A DNA stretch of 64,000 bases, taken from NCBI RefSeq assembly GCF_003286915.1, contig NZ_QMFY01000015.1, positions 92,691 through 156,690 of the forward strand, in the 5' to 3' direction. The translations under genes were made by a program, and so were the position numbers. Each line of letters starts with the position of its first letter. The first letter of the stretch is position 1. The stretch is from Pseudochryseolinea flava (GTDB lineage Bacteria > Bacteroidota > Bacteroidia > Cytophagales > Cyclobacteriaceae). Shown one piece after another: positions 26,028 through 35,331 of the stretch. The notes beneath the pieces are model-generated. The model made no database searches, had not been told where the DNA came from, and worked only from the letters and a program-made list of their open reading frames with translations.

Positions 26028-27383
26028 CTATTTCATCCTGATCCGCCACTCTGCAGGATAAAGATTGTTGATTCTGTTAGACAATACATTCGCCCAGCCG
26101 AGCGGTGTATGTTGGTAGGTGATTAGATTAAATCCAAGATTACTGCCATCCGACGGTAATGTCTCCTTTCTGAGATACTTCAGAGCTTGATCTAACGGCA
26201 TATCGATCTTTCCAAAATGATCGCCATTTAGTGCATTCGACATGGCAAGTGCGTGCTCGGGAATGAGTTTTTCTTGTTTGACGTTCGCTGTAAACGTACC
26301 CGCGATGACGAGCTTGAAATTTTTGGAGAAGAATGCGATCTCATCGGTAAATGCTTTCGGGAAAAATTGAATGAGTTCGTCGCGTTGAATGAATTGTTTT
26401 TCTTCCGCATGACGGATCCATTTCACCAGCGAATCCATTACTTTCTTCGTTGGTGTGCCGAACGTGTTCTTAGACGCCTTTATTTTTGTGGTGTCTTCAG
26501 ACTCCTTTTTTCGAATAATAGACATGAAGAATCCTTCTCCAGCTACTTTGTGTGGATAAAATCTATATCCTTTGACTTTGTCTTCAATAATTTCTTGGAC
26601 ACCCCAAGATGAGTCTGTGTCAACAGCAAGAAACTCGACATCATGTTCGTTTTTTATCCATTGGAGATTTTCTTCGTTCTCAAGCCTGTTGTATGTACAG
26701 GTCGAGTAAATCAGGATACCGTCTTGTTTCAGTGCAGGCCAAATGTCTGCAACAATTCGTCGTTGACGTTTCGAACAGAGGTCAACATTTTCTTCCGACC
26801 ACTCTTTCATCGCGTCAGGATCTTTTCGGAAAAGTCCTTCCCCAGAGCAAGGCGCATCAACAACAATGACATCAAAGAATCCATTCAACGTTTGAAAATC
26901 TTCGGGATCGTTGTTGGTAACCACGATATTGTCATTACCCCATTTCTGGAGATTTTCCGCCAGTATAGACGCGCGCGATCGGATAACTTCGTTTGAAATC
27001 AATAGACTATTTTCGTTTATAAGGCTCGCAAGTAATGTAGACTTTCCGCCAGGCGCAGCGCAGAGGTCAAGTACATTTAATCGCTTTTGAAAATCTACAT
27101 TTTTTTTCAGTGCATGTTCGATAAACATACTGCTTGCTTCTTGCACGTAATATGTTCCCGCGTGAAAAAGAGGATCGAGCGTAAATAGAGGACGTTCGGA
27201 AAGATAAAATCCAAGGGATGTCCAAGGAATAGGTTTTAGATTGGGGACCGATTCTATTTTTGAAGGATTGAATCTAATGCTAATCGGAGATGGTTTTTGA
27301 ATCGCTTCTGCAAATTGCTTCCAGTTCGAACCAAGCTGCTGTTGCATAGTCTGCGCAAAAGCTGCCGGAAGAGTATCACTCAT
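26028..27383 (-). CDS. RNA m5C methyltransferase, RsmF/NOL1-NOP2-Sun family
   Basis: A 451-residue protein. The SAM-binding motif is VLDLCAAPGGKSTLLA; the two catalytic cysteines lie in VVDAPCSGEGLFRKDP and YSTCTYNRLENEEN, as in all NSUN-type enzymes. The C-terminal third (about 300-451) resembles the RsmF/PUA-like RNA-binding tail found in Bacteroidota members. It likely makes 5-methylcytosine in 16S rRNA; the exact site is inferred, not shown. It overlaps the upstream marR gene by 8 bp, a link that may be incidental. Confidence 0.9.
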   Translation of the reverse strand: MSDTLPAAFAQTMQQQLGSNWKQFAEAIQKPSPISIRFNPSKIESVPNLKPIPWTSLGFYLSERPLFTLDPLFHAGTYYVQEASSMFIEHALKKNVDFQKRLNVLDLCAAPGGKSTLLASLINENSLLISNEVIRSRASILAENLQKWGNDNIVVTNNDPEDFQTLNGFFDVIVVDAPCSGEGLFRKDPDAMKEWSEENVDLCSKRQRRIVADIWPALKQDGILIYSTCTYNRLENEENLQWIKNEHDVEFLAVDTDSSWGVQEIIEDKVKGYRFYPHKVAGEGFFMSIIRKKESEDTTKIKASKNTFGTPTKKVMDSLVKWIRHAEEKQFIQRDELIQFFPKAFTDEIAFFSKNFKLVIAGTFTANVKQEKLIPEHALAMSNALNGDHFGKIDMPLDQALKYLRKETLPSDGSNLGFNLITYQHTPLGWANVLSNRINNLYPAEWRIRMK

Positions 27384-27861
27384 GATGTTCGCGTTGTAAT
27401 TTCTGATCTGTGTACTCCAAAATACGTAATAATGTCTGTAATGTCTTGTCGTAATCTTCAGCGCCGATTAAAATTCTGTATTCATCCATTAAGTCCTTGA
27501 CACACAAGCGCGCTTCAATCACTAATTTTTTTCCTTTTTCTGTAAGAATAAAGATGGTACTGCGCTTATCTGTCGGATCTGTTTTCGTCTTTATAAATCC
27601 CAGGTCGATCAACTCTCGTGATACTTTGCTCATCGCTTGTTTTGTTACGCGCGCTAACTTCGCCAACTCATTGTTGTTGGTACCATCGAGACTGATATTC
27701 ATCAACACAGGCATATAACCGGTTTTGAATTCGTCGTAACCGTTTTCGGTGAGCTTTAGTGTTGCCCAATGATCAAACTGACGTTTTAGCAACGTGATTA
27801 GTTTGCCCCAACTATGGGTTCTTAAATACTCCGTATCCCTTAATTTCTGATCCAGACTCAT
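27376..27861 (-). CDS. MarR family transcriptional regulator
   Basis: A 161-residue winged-helix protein: helix-turn-helix LAKLARVTKQAMSKVSRELI at about 66-85 followed by the wing GFIKTKTDPTDKRSTIFILT with the conserved D-x-R. It is divergent from a MarR-typical efflux operon (HlyD/EmrA, EmrB, TolC), and the 113-bp gap carries an inverted-repeat operator overlapping both promoters. It most likely represses that operon and itself, released by a toxic ligand. Confidence 0.93.
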   Translation of the reverse strand: MSLDQKLRDTEYLRTHSWGKLITLLKRQFDHWATLKLTENGYDEFKTGYMPVLMNISLDGTNNNELAKLARVTKQAMSKVSRELIDLGFIKTKTDPTDKRSTIFILTEKGKKLVIEARLCVKDLMDEYRILIGAEDYDKTLQTLLRILEYTDQKLQREHHE

Positions 27862-27878
27862 TTTTCAATCGCTTGTGA

Positions 27879-27886
27879 CAAAAGTA
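27879..27886 (-). promoter_or_regulatory. -7 box for marR
   Basis: The minus strand reads TACTTTTG, a full TAnnTTTG match, 17 bp before the marR ATG. The operator lies just upstream of it. Confidence 0.5.
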
Positions 27887-27897
27887 GTAAAAAAAAT

Positions 27898-27928
27898 TTA
27901 GTCAATAAAGTTGACTAAAATAGTCAAC
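27898..27928. promoter_or_regulatory. Putative MarR operator with three half-sites
   Basis: TTAGTCAA (27898-27905), a 5-bp spacer, TTGACTAA (27911-27918), then TAGTCAAC (27921-27928). The first pair is a perfect inverted repeat, and the middle and last half-sites form a second, tighter one. Position between the two divergent promoters and the MarR-type symmetry point to the binding site of the adjacent regulator. Confidence 0.8.
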
Positions 27929-27942
27929 TTGGTTTACCTTTG
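27911..27942 (+). promoter_or_regulatory. Promoter of the efflux operon
   Basis: TTG at 27911-27913, a 21-bp spacer and TACCTTTG at 27935-27942 fit the Bacteroidota -33/-7 pattern. The -33 TTG is part of the middle operator half-site, so repressor binding would block it. Confidence 0.6.
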
Positions 27943-27974
27943 TCCGTATAACGGTTCAGAAAAGCAAAAAGTTT

Positions 27975-29015
27975 ATGGAAAATACTACCCCTCCAAAAAA
28001 GAAAAGCCCAGCAATTTTTATCGTGCTTGGCGTATTGGCGATTGGAGCCTTCTTTGGCGTTCGATCATTAATTCACCGCATGCAATACGAGTCGACCGAC
28101 AATGCACAGATTGAATCGCGGTCAGTTCCGGTCATCTCGCGTGTTCCTGGTTTTATCGATTCTCTGCAAGTAGATGACTATGGGCACGTACAGGCGGGTA
28201 CTACCTTAATTAAAATAGACGATCACGAATATCGTCTTGCGGTTATGCAAGCAAAAGCAGACTTGATGAATGCCGAAGCAGATTTGGCGAATGCACAGGC
28301 TGCGTATCAAAATAGTTTAGCAGCGAAACGTGTTGCTGCAGCAAATGCCGCGGTTCAAAAGACGAGACTTGATAAAGCGCAAAACGATCTTAAACGCGAT
28401 GAGGCACTCGTAAAAGAAGGGGCAATCACGCAAAAACAAAGTGAAGATTCACAATCGAATTTTGATGCAACAAGCAAACAATACGCCGTAACTTTGGAGC
28501 AGGTTAACTTAGCATCTACACAGGTTGCTACAGGAGAAGCACAGATCAAGAAAGCACAAGCGTTGATTGACATTCGTCGTGCGGCATTAGAAACAGCAAC
28601 GTTGAAACTCACCTATTGCACCATTACGGCGCCAGTGTCAGGAAAAATCGGAAAGCGTAATGTTGAACGTGGACAATACATTAATCCTGGTGCGCCGTTG
28701 TTCTCTATCGTAAATGATGAACGCTTTTGGCTTGTCGCGAATTTTAAAGAAACGCAGCTCGAGAAAATGAAAGAAGGTCAGCATGTATCCATTAAACTTG
28801 ATGGCTATCCGGACCTCGACATTGAGGGGAGCATCAGTTCGTTTAGTCAGGCAACGGGTGCAAAGTTTTCTTTATTACCACCAGACAACGCTACTGGGAA
28901 TTTTGTGAAAGTAACCCAACGTGTTCCTGTTCGGATTGATATTGTACATCCTGAAAAATATAAAAGATTGCTTCGTGCCGGACTGAGTGCAGAAGTAGAA
29001 GTTAAAGTTAACTGA
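27975..29015 (+). CDS. HlyD/EmrA-family membrane fusion protein
   Basis: A 346-residue adaptor: a short cytoplasmic tail, one membrane helix (about 13-32), a biotinyl-lipoyl-like part (GTTLIKIDDHEYRLAVMQA), a long alpha-hairpin (about 85-195, rich in Ala and Gln) and a beta-barrel domain with TYCTITAPVSGKIGKRNVERGQ. This is the EmrA layout. It bridges the inner-membrane EmrB-type pump and the TolC-type channel encoded next. It is the first gene of the operon; emrB follows by 1 bp. Confidence 0.93.
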   Translation: MENTTPPKKKSPAIFIVLGVLAIGAFFGVRSLIHRMQYESTDNAQIESRSVPVISRVPGFIDSLQVDDYGHVQAGTTLIKIDDHEYRLAVMQAKADLMNAEADLANAQAAYQNSLAAKRVAAANAAVQKTRLDKAQNDLKRDEALVKEGAITQKQSEDSQSNFDATSKQYAVTLEQVNLASTQVATGEAQIKKAQALIDIRRAALETATLKLTYCTITAPVSGKIGKRNVERGQYINPGAPLFSIVNDERFWLVANFKETQLEKMKEGQHVSIKLDGYPDLDIEGSISSFSQATGAKFSLLPPDNATGNFVKVTQRVPVRIDIVHPEKYKRLLRAGLSAEVEVKVN

Positions 29016-29016
29016 T

Positions 29017-30591
29017 ATGGCCGTTAAAGGTTTTGCAAGGGTTATCATCGTACTCACAACGATTTCGGCAGCGATCATGGAATTGATCGATACGTCGATT
29101 GTGAACGTTGCGCTTGCGCAAATTAGCGGTAACCTCGGTGCTACCATCGAGGATACATCATGGGTGATTACCGCTTACGCTATCGCGAACGTGATCATCA
29201 TTCCTTTGACCGGATTTTTTGCACGATTGTTCGGTAGAAAAAATTACTACCTCTATTCGATCATCTTGTTTACGATCGCATCTTACATGTGTGGAAATGC
29301 GGGAAGCCTATTGTCATTGATCATCTGGCGATTTGTACAAGGTGTTGGTGGCGGCGCATTGCTTTCGACATCACAAGCAATTTTGTTTGATGCATTTGAG
29401 CCAGAAAAACGTCCGATGGCAGCAGGCATGTTTGGAATGGGCATTGTACTCGGCCCAACGATTGGTCCAACATTGGGCGGTATCATCGTTGACAACTACT
29501 CATGGCCATTGATCTTCGATATCAATATTCCTTTTGGAATTGTTGCAGCGCTGTTAACCTTACGTTTTGTTCCGAACGATACAGAAGAACAACTGGCGGC
29601 GCGGAAAGATGTTTACATTGATTACCTGGGAATAATATTCTTGGCTGTGGGCATTGGAAGTTTACAGTATGTGTTGGAGCGCGGTGAAGCAGAGGATTGG
29701 TTTCAAGATACAGGAATCATTCTCTTAACGGCAGCGGCAATATTTGGACTGGGTTCTTTTATCTATCGCCAACTTACAGTAGCCCAACCGTTGATCAACT
29801 TACGGGTATTGAAGAGCCAGAACCTGATCGCGAGTAATATCCTGACATTTGTTTTGGGATTCGGTTTATTCGGCTCTGTTTTCATCTTCCCAGTGTTGGT
29901 GCAACGTATCCTTGGATACACGCCAACGGATGCTGGGTTTGGATTGGTACCGGGGGCAATTGTTGCAATCTTTTGCATGCCCATTATTGGCAAAACATTG
30001 CAGAATGGCTTGTCGCCAATTTATTATGTCGTGGTCGGTTGTATTTGTTTCATTCTTCATGGTTATACTTCTTCGTTAGCGGACTTAAATGCTGGCTTAG
30101 AATTTTTCACCATGCCGCAAATATTTCGTGGTATCGGTACAGCATGCTTAACCGTTCCGCTGATTAACCAAGCTGTAATTGGTATCAATCCGAAGGACTT
30201 GCCATCGGGTATCGCGCTCACCAATATGATTCGTCAACTCGGCGGTGCTTTTGGTATCGCAGTGATGAACACCTACGTAGCACACCGCTACATTGCGCAT
30301 CGCACTGACCTCGTGAGTAACCTTCAGGAATCAAGTCCCGAAATGTTAGAGCGACTTGCCGGTTATCAGGCGAATTTAGGTGTGCAAGGTTTCGATCCGT
30401 CGTCGGCACAACGGTTGAGCTATGGGATTTTAGATTCGGTGGTGATGAAACAGAGTTACTTGCTTTCATACCTCGATGGATTTAAACTCATTAGTATATT
30501 TTTCTTGGCTGCCATTCCAATCATGTTCTTGCTGAAGCGGCAGAAGATGGATAAAGCCACCATGCAGAAAATTTCAGAAGAAAGTCATTAG
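29017..30591 (+). CDS. DHA2-family MFS drug efflux pump (EmrB/QacA-like)
   Basis: A 524-residue protein with about 14 membrane segments. Hallmarks are ELIDTSIVNVALAQISGNLG in the first helix (the conserved acidic residue of DHA2 pumps), WVITAYAIANVIIIPL, GFFARLFGRKNYYLYS and LGPTIGPTLGGIIVDNYSW (motif C, antiporter signature). It exports hydrophobic drugs by proton antiport. It sits between an EmrA-type adaptor (1 bp) and a TolC-type channel (10 bp), which makes a complete tripartite system across both membranes. Confidence 0.94.
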   Translation: MAVKGFARVIIVLTTISAAIMELIDTSIVNVALAQISGNLGATIEDTSWVITAYAIANVIIIPLTGFFARLFGRKNYYLYSIILFTIASYMCGNAGSLLSLIIWRFVQGVGGGALLSTSQAILFDAFEPEKRPMAAGMFGMGIVLGPTIGPTLGGIIVDNYSWPLIFDINIPFGIVAALLTLRFVPNDTEEQLAARKDVYIDYLGIIFLAVGIGSLQYVLERGEAEDWFQDTGIILLTAAAIFGLGSFIYRQLTVAQPLINLRVLKSQNLIASNILTFVLGFGLFGSVFIFPVLVQRILGYTPTDAGFGLVPGAIVAIFCMPIIGKTLQNGLSPIYYVVVGCICFILHGYTSSLADLNAGLEFFTMPQIFRGIGTACLTVPLINQAVIGINPKDLPSGIALTNMIRQLGGAFGIAVMNTYVAHRYIAHRTDLVSNLQESSPEMLERLAGYQANLGVQGFDPSSAQRLSYGILDSVVMKQSYLLSYLDGFKLISIFFLAAIPIMFLLKRQKMDKATMQKISEESH

Positions 30592-30601
30592 TCAAAAGAT
30601 T

Positions 30602-31882
30602 ATGAAAAAAATATTGTTTTCAATTGTCGCGCTAGCTTTTACAACCCATGTGTTGGCACAGACCAACGCAGAATTGCGAGCGCTTATTCAAGAGTCATTT
30701 CAATATCAACCGAAGCTGCAAGAGCTTAGCAAAGCTTCTGAGATCGGGGAGATTCGTGTAGGAATGGCAGAGAGTGGATATCTCCCCGTAATCAGTGGCA
30801 ATGCATCGTATAGTTACATTGATCCGGTGGGTGAAACGAAATTCCCAGTGAGTGCAACGGAAACACGTACAATACAATTTCAGCCGAACAACAACTACAA
30901 TGTTAATGTTGGTTTGAATCAAGTGATCTGGGATTTTGGTAGAACACAAGCTCAGATTGAAAAAGCAAAAGTTGATTTACTTGTTACGAAGCAAAACACA
31001 GAGGCCGCAAAGCTGCAACTCGCCACACAAGTTGTTAATATTTATTATTCGCTTGTTTACTTGAAGAAGGCGGTGATTCTTCAAGACTCAGTAATCGCGT
31101 CCTATACTAAGAACAGAACGCTTATCGAGAACAAACTTAAGCAAGGGGATGCGCTGAAAGTAGATCTTTCTAATATTGATAATACTATTCACCAAGAGTT
31201 GAATCGCAAAGTGGATTTTCAACGTCAGTACGATCGTCAGCAAGCGCTGCTACAGTATACAACAGGCAGAACTGCGGAACTTTCGGGCGTTGAGTTTGAT
31301 TTTCAATTTGCATCCACTACTGAATTTTCGGCGGTTGCCAACCCTGATCTCATCGCCGCAGATCAGCGAATCACAGCATCTTCAGCGGATTTTAAATTAG
31401 CACAGCGTAACCGCATGCCCAGCTTAAATTTTCAAGCGAGTGCAGGTATGCGTAACGGATATCAACCCGATATCGACGAGTTCAGGTTCAACTACTTGGC
31501 GGGCGTCACCTTGTCGATTCCTATTTTCCAAGGAGGCCGTATTCGTCAGAATGTTTCGCTTGCGAGAAAGTCGATGGAGTTAAGCGAGATTTCAAAACAA
31601 AATCTGAATGCGACACTGCTAAAAGATTGGCAATCGGCCAATGCAGATCTGTGTGCTTATAATGAACAATTAAAAAATGCGATGATACAAATTGAAACCG
31701 CGCAAGAGGCGCAACGTCTTACCCAGGTGCGTTACGACCGCGGCGTGGCAACGTCTGTTGACCTGGTGTTTGCAACCACAAATTTGCAGCGCAGTCAGTT
31801 AAATCAATTGCAATATCAATATCAAGCTTGCCTTGCCAATGCGGAGTTGGCGAGAGTTGAAGGGCGAAAGTTTTGGGAATAG
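30602..31882 (+). CDS. TolC family outer-membrane efflux protein
   Basis: A 426-residue protein with a signal peptide (1-19, ending VLA-QT) and the twofold-repeated helical structure of TolC: long Gln/Ala/Asn-rich helices, a mid-region strand (FQASAGMRNGYQPD), the conserved PIFQGGRIRQN, and YDRGVATSVDLVFATTNLQ near the end. It forms the outer-membrane channel of the EmrAB-type pump encoded just upstream. It is the last gene of the operon. Confidence 0.92.
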   Translation: MKKILFSIVALAFTTHVLAQTNAELRALIQESFQYQPKLQELSKASEIGEIRVGMAESGYLPVISGNASYSYIDPVGETKFPVSATETRTIQFQPNNNYNVNVGLNQVIWDFGRTQAQIEKAKVDLLVTKQNTEAAKLQLATQVVNIYYSLVYLKKAVILQDSVIASYTKNRTLIENKLKQGDALKVDLSNIDNTIHQELNRKVDFQRQYDRQQALLQYTTGRTAELSGVEFDFQFASTTEFSAVANPDLIAADQRITASSADFKLAQRNRMPSLNFQASAGMRNGYQPDIDEFRFNYLAGVTLSIPIFQGGRIRQNVSLARKSMELSEISKQNLNATLLKDWQSANADLCAYNEQLKNAMIQIETAQEAQRLTQVRYDRGVATSVDLVFATTNLQRSQLNQLQYQYQACLANAELARVEGRKFWE

Positions 31883-32007
31883 GGATAGCACATGCAAGGT
31901 GCGCTTATTACTAACAAGAGCGATTGTAAGTTGAAGAAAAGCAGCGGAATGTTGTACGAACCGTTAAAAGTTTGGAAAGCGCTCGCTGCTTTTTTCTATC
32001 TTTCCAA

Positions 32008-33279
32008 ATGCTTTCATCAAACGATCCAAACCGCAAAAGCTGGGTGGAGGTACCACCGCTGTCTGATTTTCCTATTCAAAATCTTCCCTTCGGAATTTTT
32101 AAAACTTCCAATCGCAGTCCAGTTGCTGGTGTTGCGATAGGGGAGTACGTTGTTGATCTTGCTCATTTGCAAGACCATGGATTCCTAGATTCTGTGGATT
32201 TGCCCAATAAAGTTTTCCATCAAAAATACCTCAATGATTTTCTTTCGCTGGGAAGAAAAAAAATCCGAGAAGTTCGGGAATGTCTTAGCAATTTATTGAA
32301 GGCAGAGAATCATATTCTGCGCGATCATGCGTCACGAAAGATTGCCTTGGTTCCCATGCACGATGTAGAAATGATAATGCCGGTGCGCATTGGAAACTAT
32401 ACAGACTTCTATAGTAGCGAGGAACATGCTACCAACGTCGGCTCGATGTTTCGTGATCCTAAAAATGCGCTGTTACCAAACTGGAAACATTTACCGGTGG
32501 GATATCATGGGCGTGCGTCGTCAATCGTCGTTACAGGTACACCAGTTCGTAGACCGAAAGGACAAATTAAACCACCTGATGTAGCCTCGCCAATCTTTAG
32601 TCCTTCTCGGAAATTGGATTTTGAATTGGAGGTTGCATTCATTACCTGCGGCGAGAATGCACTGGGCGATCGCGTTACAACGGAAGGCGCGGAAGATATG
32701 ATTGCTGGCTTGGTGTTATTCAACGATTGGTCTGCACGCGATATTCAGCAATGGGAGTACGTTCCGCTTGGCCCATTCCTTTCTAAAAACTTTGCGTCGA
32801 CGATCTCCCCGTGGATAGTCACACTGGATGCGCTCGAACCTTTTCGTGTTGAAGGGCCAACACAAGATCCTCCTGTATTACCATACTTAACTTTTACCGG
32901 TATACGGAATTTTGATATTCATCTCGAAGTATTTGTTCTACCGAAAGCAGGGAAAGAGACCTCGATCAGCAAATCGAATTTTAAGTATATGTATTGGAAC
33001 ATGGCGCAGCAATTAGCGCATCATACCGTGAATGGTTGCAATATACAAGTCGGTGATTTGTACGCATCGGGAACCATTAGTGGACCAACACCGGGATCGT
33101 ATGGATCGTTGCTTGAACTGAGTTGGAATGGTGAAAAGCCTTTGACATTGTCGGATGGCACGTCGAGAACATTTCTTCATGACAACGATACGTTAATCAT
33201 TCGTGGCCACGCTGAAAAGAATGGTGTGCGTATCGGGTTCGGTTCGTGTTCGGGTAAGGTACTTGCTTCGCATGAGTAG
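32008..33279 (+). CDS. Fumarylacetoacetase
   Basis: About 423 residues. ATG 32008 (MLSSNDPNRKSWVEVPPLSD) is chosen because SDFPIQNLPFGIF then falls where homologues begin; the frame is open to 31972. Catalytic and metal regions are present: DFYSSEEHATNVGSMFRD, LDFELEVAFITCG and NDWSARDIQQWEYVPLGPF, then GTISGPTPGSYGSLLELSWNG. The enzyme cleaves fumarylacetoacetate to fumarate and acetoacetate, the last step of tyrosine breakdown. TATCTTTC, one mismatch from the -7 consensus, lies at 31997-32004. Other tyrosine-pathway genes are not in the window. Confidence 0.93.
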   Translation: MLSSNDPNRKSWVEVPPLSDFPIQNLPFGIFKTSNRSPVAGVAIGEYVVDLAHLQDHGFLDSVDLPNKVFHQKYLNDFLSLGRKKIREVRECLSNLLKAENHILRDHASRKIALVPMHDVEMIMPVRIGNYTDFYSSEEHATNVGSMFRDPKNALLPNWKHLPVGYHGRASSIVVTGTPVRRPKGQIKPPDVASPIFSPSRKLDFELEVAFITCGENALGDRVTTEGAEDMIAGLVLFNDWSARDIQQWEYVPLGPFLSKNFASTISPWIVTLDALEPFRVEGPTQDPPVLPYLTFTGIRNFDIHLEVFVLPKAGKETSISKSNFKYMYWNMAQQLAHHTVNGCNIQVGDLYASGTISGPTPGSYGSLLELSWNGEKPLTLSDGTSRTFLHDNDTLIIRGHAEKNGVRIGFGSCSGKVLASHE

Positions 33280-33297
33280 CGTGATAATGTAAGTTGT

Positions 33298-33759
33298 ATG
33301 AAAAATAGATTTGTGTTTTATCTGTTCGTAGCCGCATTGGTGGTTCTCGACAGTGTACTGCTGCGAAGTCCAAACGTGCTAGGTAAAATTGGATTGATCA
33401 TTTACAAGTATCATTACCTCCGAACTTTTCCAAAGACCTTACTAACCGTGTCATGTGTGGTTGGCGTCGCGGTTTTTATTGGAGAAATCGTACGTTGGCT
33501 TGTGCGCAACGGTACCCTTAAGCGTACAGTATCGCTAGCTATATTTCTGATACTGATTGTTGCGGCATCGGCGGTTGTTGCGAAAACAGGTATCGACTTT
33601 TCTTCCTGGACTTACAGCCACACAGGAAGTCGATTCAAGTACGGCGCATACCTCTTGCCATGTATCTTGATTCTCATTTTTGTTTATCATCTAATCACCT
33701 TACCGAAAGCAGTGCAGCCAGTTGATGTTGTGGAAACAACGACGTCGGAAAAAATGTGA
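33298..33759 (+). CDS. Membrane protein of unknown function (four predicted helices)
   Basis: 153 residues with hydrophobic segments at about 5-22, 46-65, 76-98 and 117-138, and a hydrophilic C-terminal tail. No family is recognised. It starts 19 bp after the fumarylacetoacetase stop. The flavin-reductase gene starts 32 bp after its stop. It may belong to this co-directional run but shows no motif linking it to tyrosine breakdown. Confidence 0.6.
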   Translation: MKNRFVFYLFVAALVVLDSVLLRSPNVLGKIGLIIYKYHYLRTFPKTLLTVSCVVGVAVFIGEIVRWLVRNGTLKRTVSLAIFLILIVAASAVVAKTGIDFSSWTYSHTGSRFKYGAYLLPCILILIFVYHLITLPKAVQPVDVVETTTSEKM

Positions 33760-33790
33760 TTGCAACTGCTTACTTCTAACTTCATTTCAT

Positions 33791-34645
33791 ATGACAGTCG
33801 ATTTCAAAGATCTTTCAATTCCGAAAATACATGCCTTGCTTCTTGGTGCCGTAACGCCACGTCCAATTGCGTTTGCGAGTACCGTCGATAAAGATGGGAA
33901 TGTTAATCTTAGTCCGTTTAGTTTTTTTAATTGCTTTGGGTCTAATCCACCATTGTTAATTTTTTCACCTGCGCGCCGAGGCCGAGACAATACTGTAAAG
34001 AACACATACGAGAACGTGCAGGAAGTTGCCGAAGTAGTCATCAACATCGTTTCGTATGATATGGTGCAACAGGCGAACCTTGCAAGCGCAGAATTTCCGA
34101 AGGGTGTAAATGAATTTGTAAAAGCTGGCTTTACAGAAGTACCGTCTCTAAAAGTAAAGCCACCTCGGGTGAAGGAATCTCCTGTATCGATGGAATGTAA
34201 AGTTTTACAAGTGATTCGCACTGGCGATCAGGGTGGCGCAGGCAACTTGGTCATCTGCGAAGTGGTAATGATGCATGTGAAGGATGAAATCTTAGATAAC
34301 GACGGAAGAATAGATCCTTTTAAGCTTGATGCTGTCGCGCGACTTGGAGGCGACTGGTATTGTCGCGTGCAAGGTGATTCGATATTTAAAGTGCCGAAGC
34401 CATTGGACCGCGCGAGTTTGGGCTTTGATAATATTCCGGAAGCAGTTCGCAACAGTTCCGTTCTAAGCGGAAATGATCTCGGTATTTTAGGGAATGTAGA
34501 AAAACTTCCGACAGATATTTCGGTAGCGCATTTGCCTGCGTATGCAAATGCAAAAGCGCGGGGGACAGATGAAATTCATCGCTTGGCAAAACAATACATT
34601 GCTGAGGGGCGCGTTGAGGATGCGTGGAGGGTACTGCTTTCGTAG
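33791..34645 (+). CDS. Flavin reductase family protein (FMN-binding)
   Basis: About 284 residues. The start is ATG 33791 (MTVDFKDLSIPKIHALLLGAV), right where homologues begin; the frame is open 23 codons further but that part overlaps the previous gene. The FMN-binding split-barrel core is clear: TPRPIAFASTVDKDGNVNLS, SPFSFFNCFGSNPPLLIFSP and KNTYENVQEV. Such proteins reduce flavins with NAD(P)H or bind FMN in an oxidoreductase. Its neighbour fumarylacetoacetase suggests, weakly, a place in aromatic amino-acid catabolism. The extra C-terminal 80 residues are usual in this subgroup. Confidence 0.85.
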   Translation: MTVDFKDLSIPKIHALLLGAVTPRPIAFASTVDKDGNVNLSPFSFFNCFGSNPPLLIFSPARRGRDNTVKNTYENVQEVAEVVINIVSYDMVQQANLASAEFPKGVNEFVKAGFTEVPSLKVKPPRVKESPVSMECKVLQVIRTGDQGGAGNLVICEVVMMHVKDEILDNDGRIDPFKLDAVARLGGDWYCRVQGDSIFKVPKPLDRASLGFDNIPEAVRNSSVLSGNDLGILGNVEKLPTDISVAHLPAYANAKARGTDEIHRLAKQYIAEGRVEDAWRVLLS

Positions 34646-34685
34646 TTATTGTCAAATATCTATCTTTACGCATTATTGAACCCTA

Positions 34686-35330
34686 ATGAAAAATAAAATC
34701 TTCTGGATGACAATCGTCATCATGATGTCCACGATAAGTCTAACGGTGGCACAACTTAAGCGTGTAGATGTGTTTGTAGGACCTGGATTAATGTCTATTC
34801 GCTCTGAAATTCCAATCGATCTTTACGACCCGAAAATTGGTATCGGCGGCGGCATAAGTGCTTCTTATGGTATATCCGATGACCTATCGCTTAATGCCCA
34901 ATTGCTTTATGAAAGAAAGGGCGCACAGGAGAAAGTTGCATTTAGAGATAACAACAACATCTCGTTAGGCGAGGGTACGATTTATACCCGGTTGAATTCG
35001 ATCTCCATTCCCGTTACACTTGGTTATGAGTTTGGCGGTAGCGTCCGAATGCAAGTCGCGGGTGGATTCTTTGTAAGTAGTCTCATTACTCAAAAAACCG
35101 TTACGAAAAACGGACATGGTGAGTCATTCAATGGCGACGGAAATCCGAATTTCAAGAGTTTTGATTTTGGTGCAACAATTGTGTACACGTTATACATTCC
35201 CGTTAGTGACAAATGTGACATTCGGATTGGGTTGCAAGACAACTTTGGATTGAAAGATTTATCAAAGGGAAACTGGAGCTTTAGAACAAACGCATTGAAT
35301 TTATTTGTCGGTACGTCGTTTAAATTTTGA
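34686..35330 (+). CDS. PorT-like outer-membrane beta-barrel protein, first of a tandem pair
   Basis: A 214-residue protein with a signal peptide (about 1-22, TVA-QL) and alternating beta-strands characteristic of small eight-stranded barrels: VFVGPGLMSIRSEI, GIGGGISASYGISDDLSLNAQ, ITLGYEF-type strands and a C-terminal aromatic residue (FKF). The next gene is a paralogue with the same strand order. Function is unknown; an outer-membrane location is likely. Confidence 0.75.
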   Translation: MKNKIFWMTIVIMMSTISLTVAQLKRVDVFVGPGLMSIRSEIPIDLYDPKIGIGGGISASYGISDDLSLNAQLLYERKGAQEKVAFRDNNNISLGEGTIYTRLNSISIPVTLGYEFGGSVRMQVAGGFFVSSLITQKTVTKNGHGESFNGDGNPNFKSFDFGATIVYTLYIPVSDKCDIRIGLQDNFGLKDLSKGNWSFRTNALNLFVGTSFKF

Positions 35331-35331
35331 A

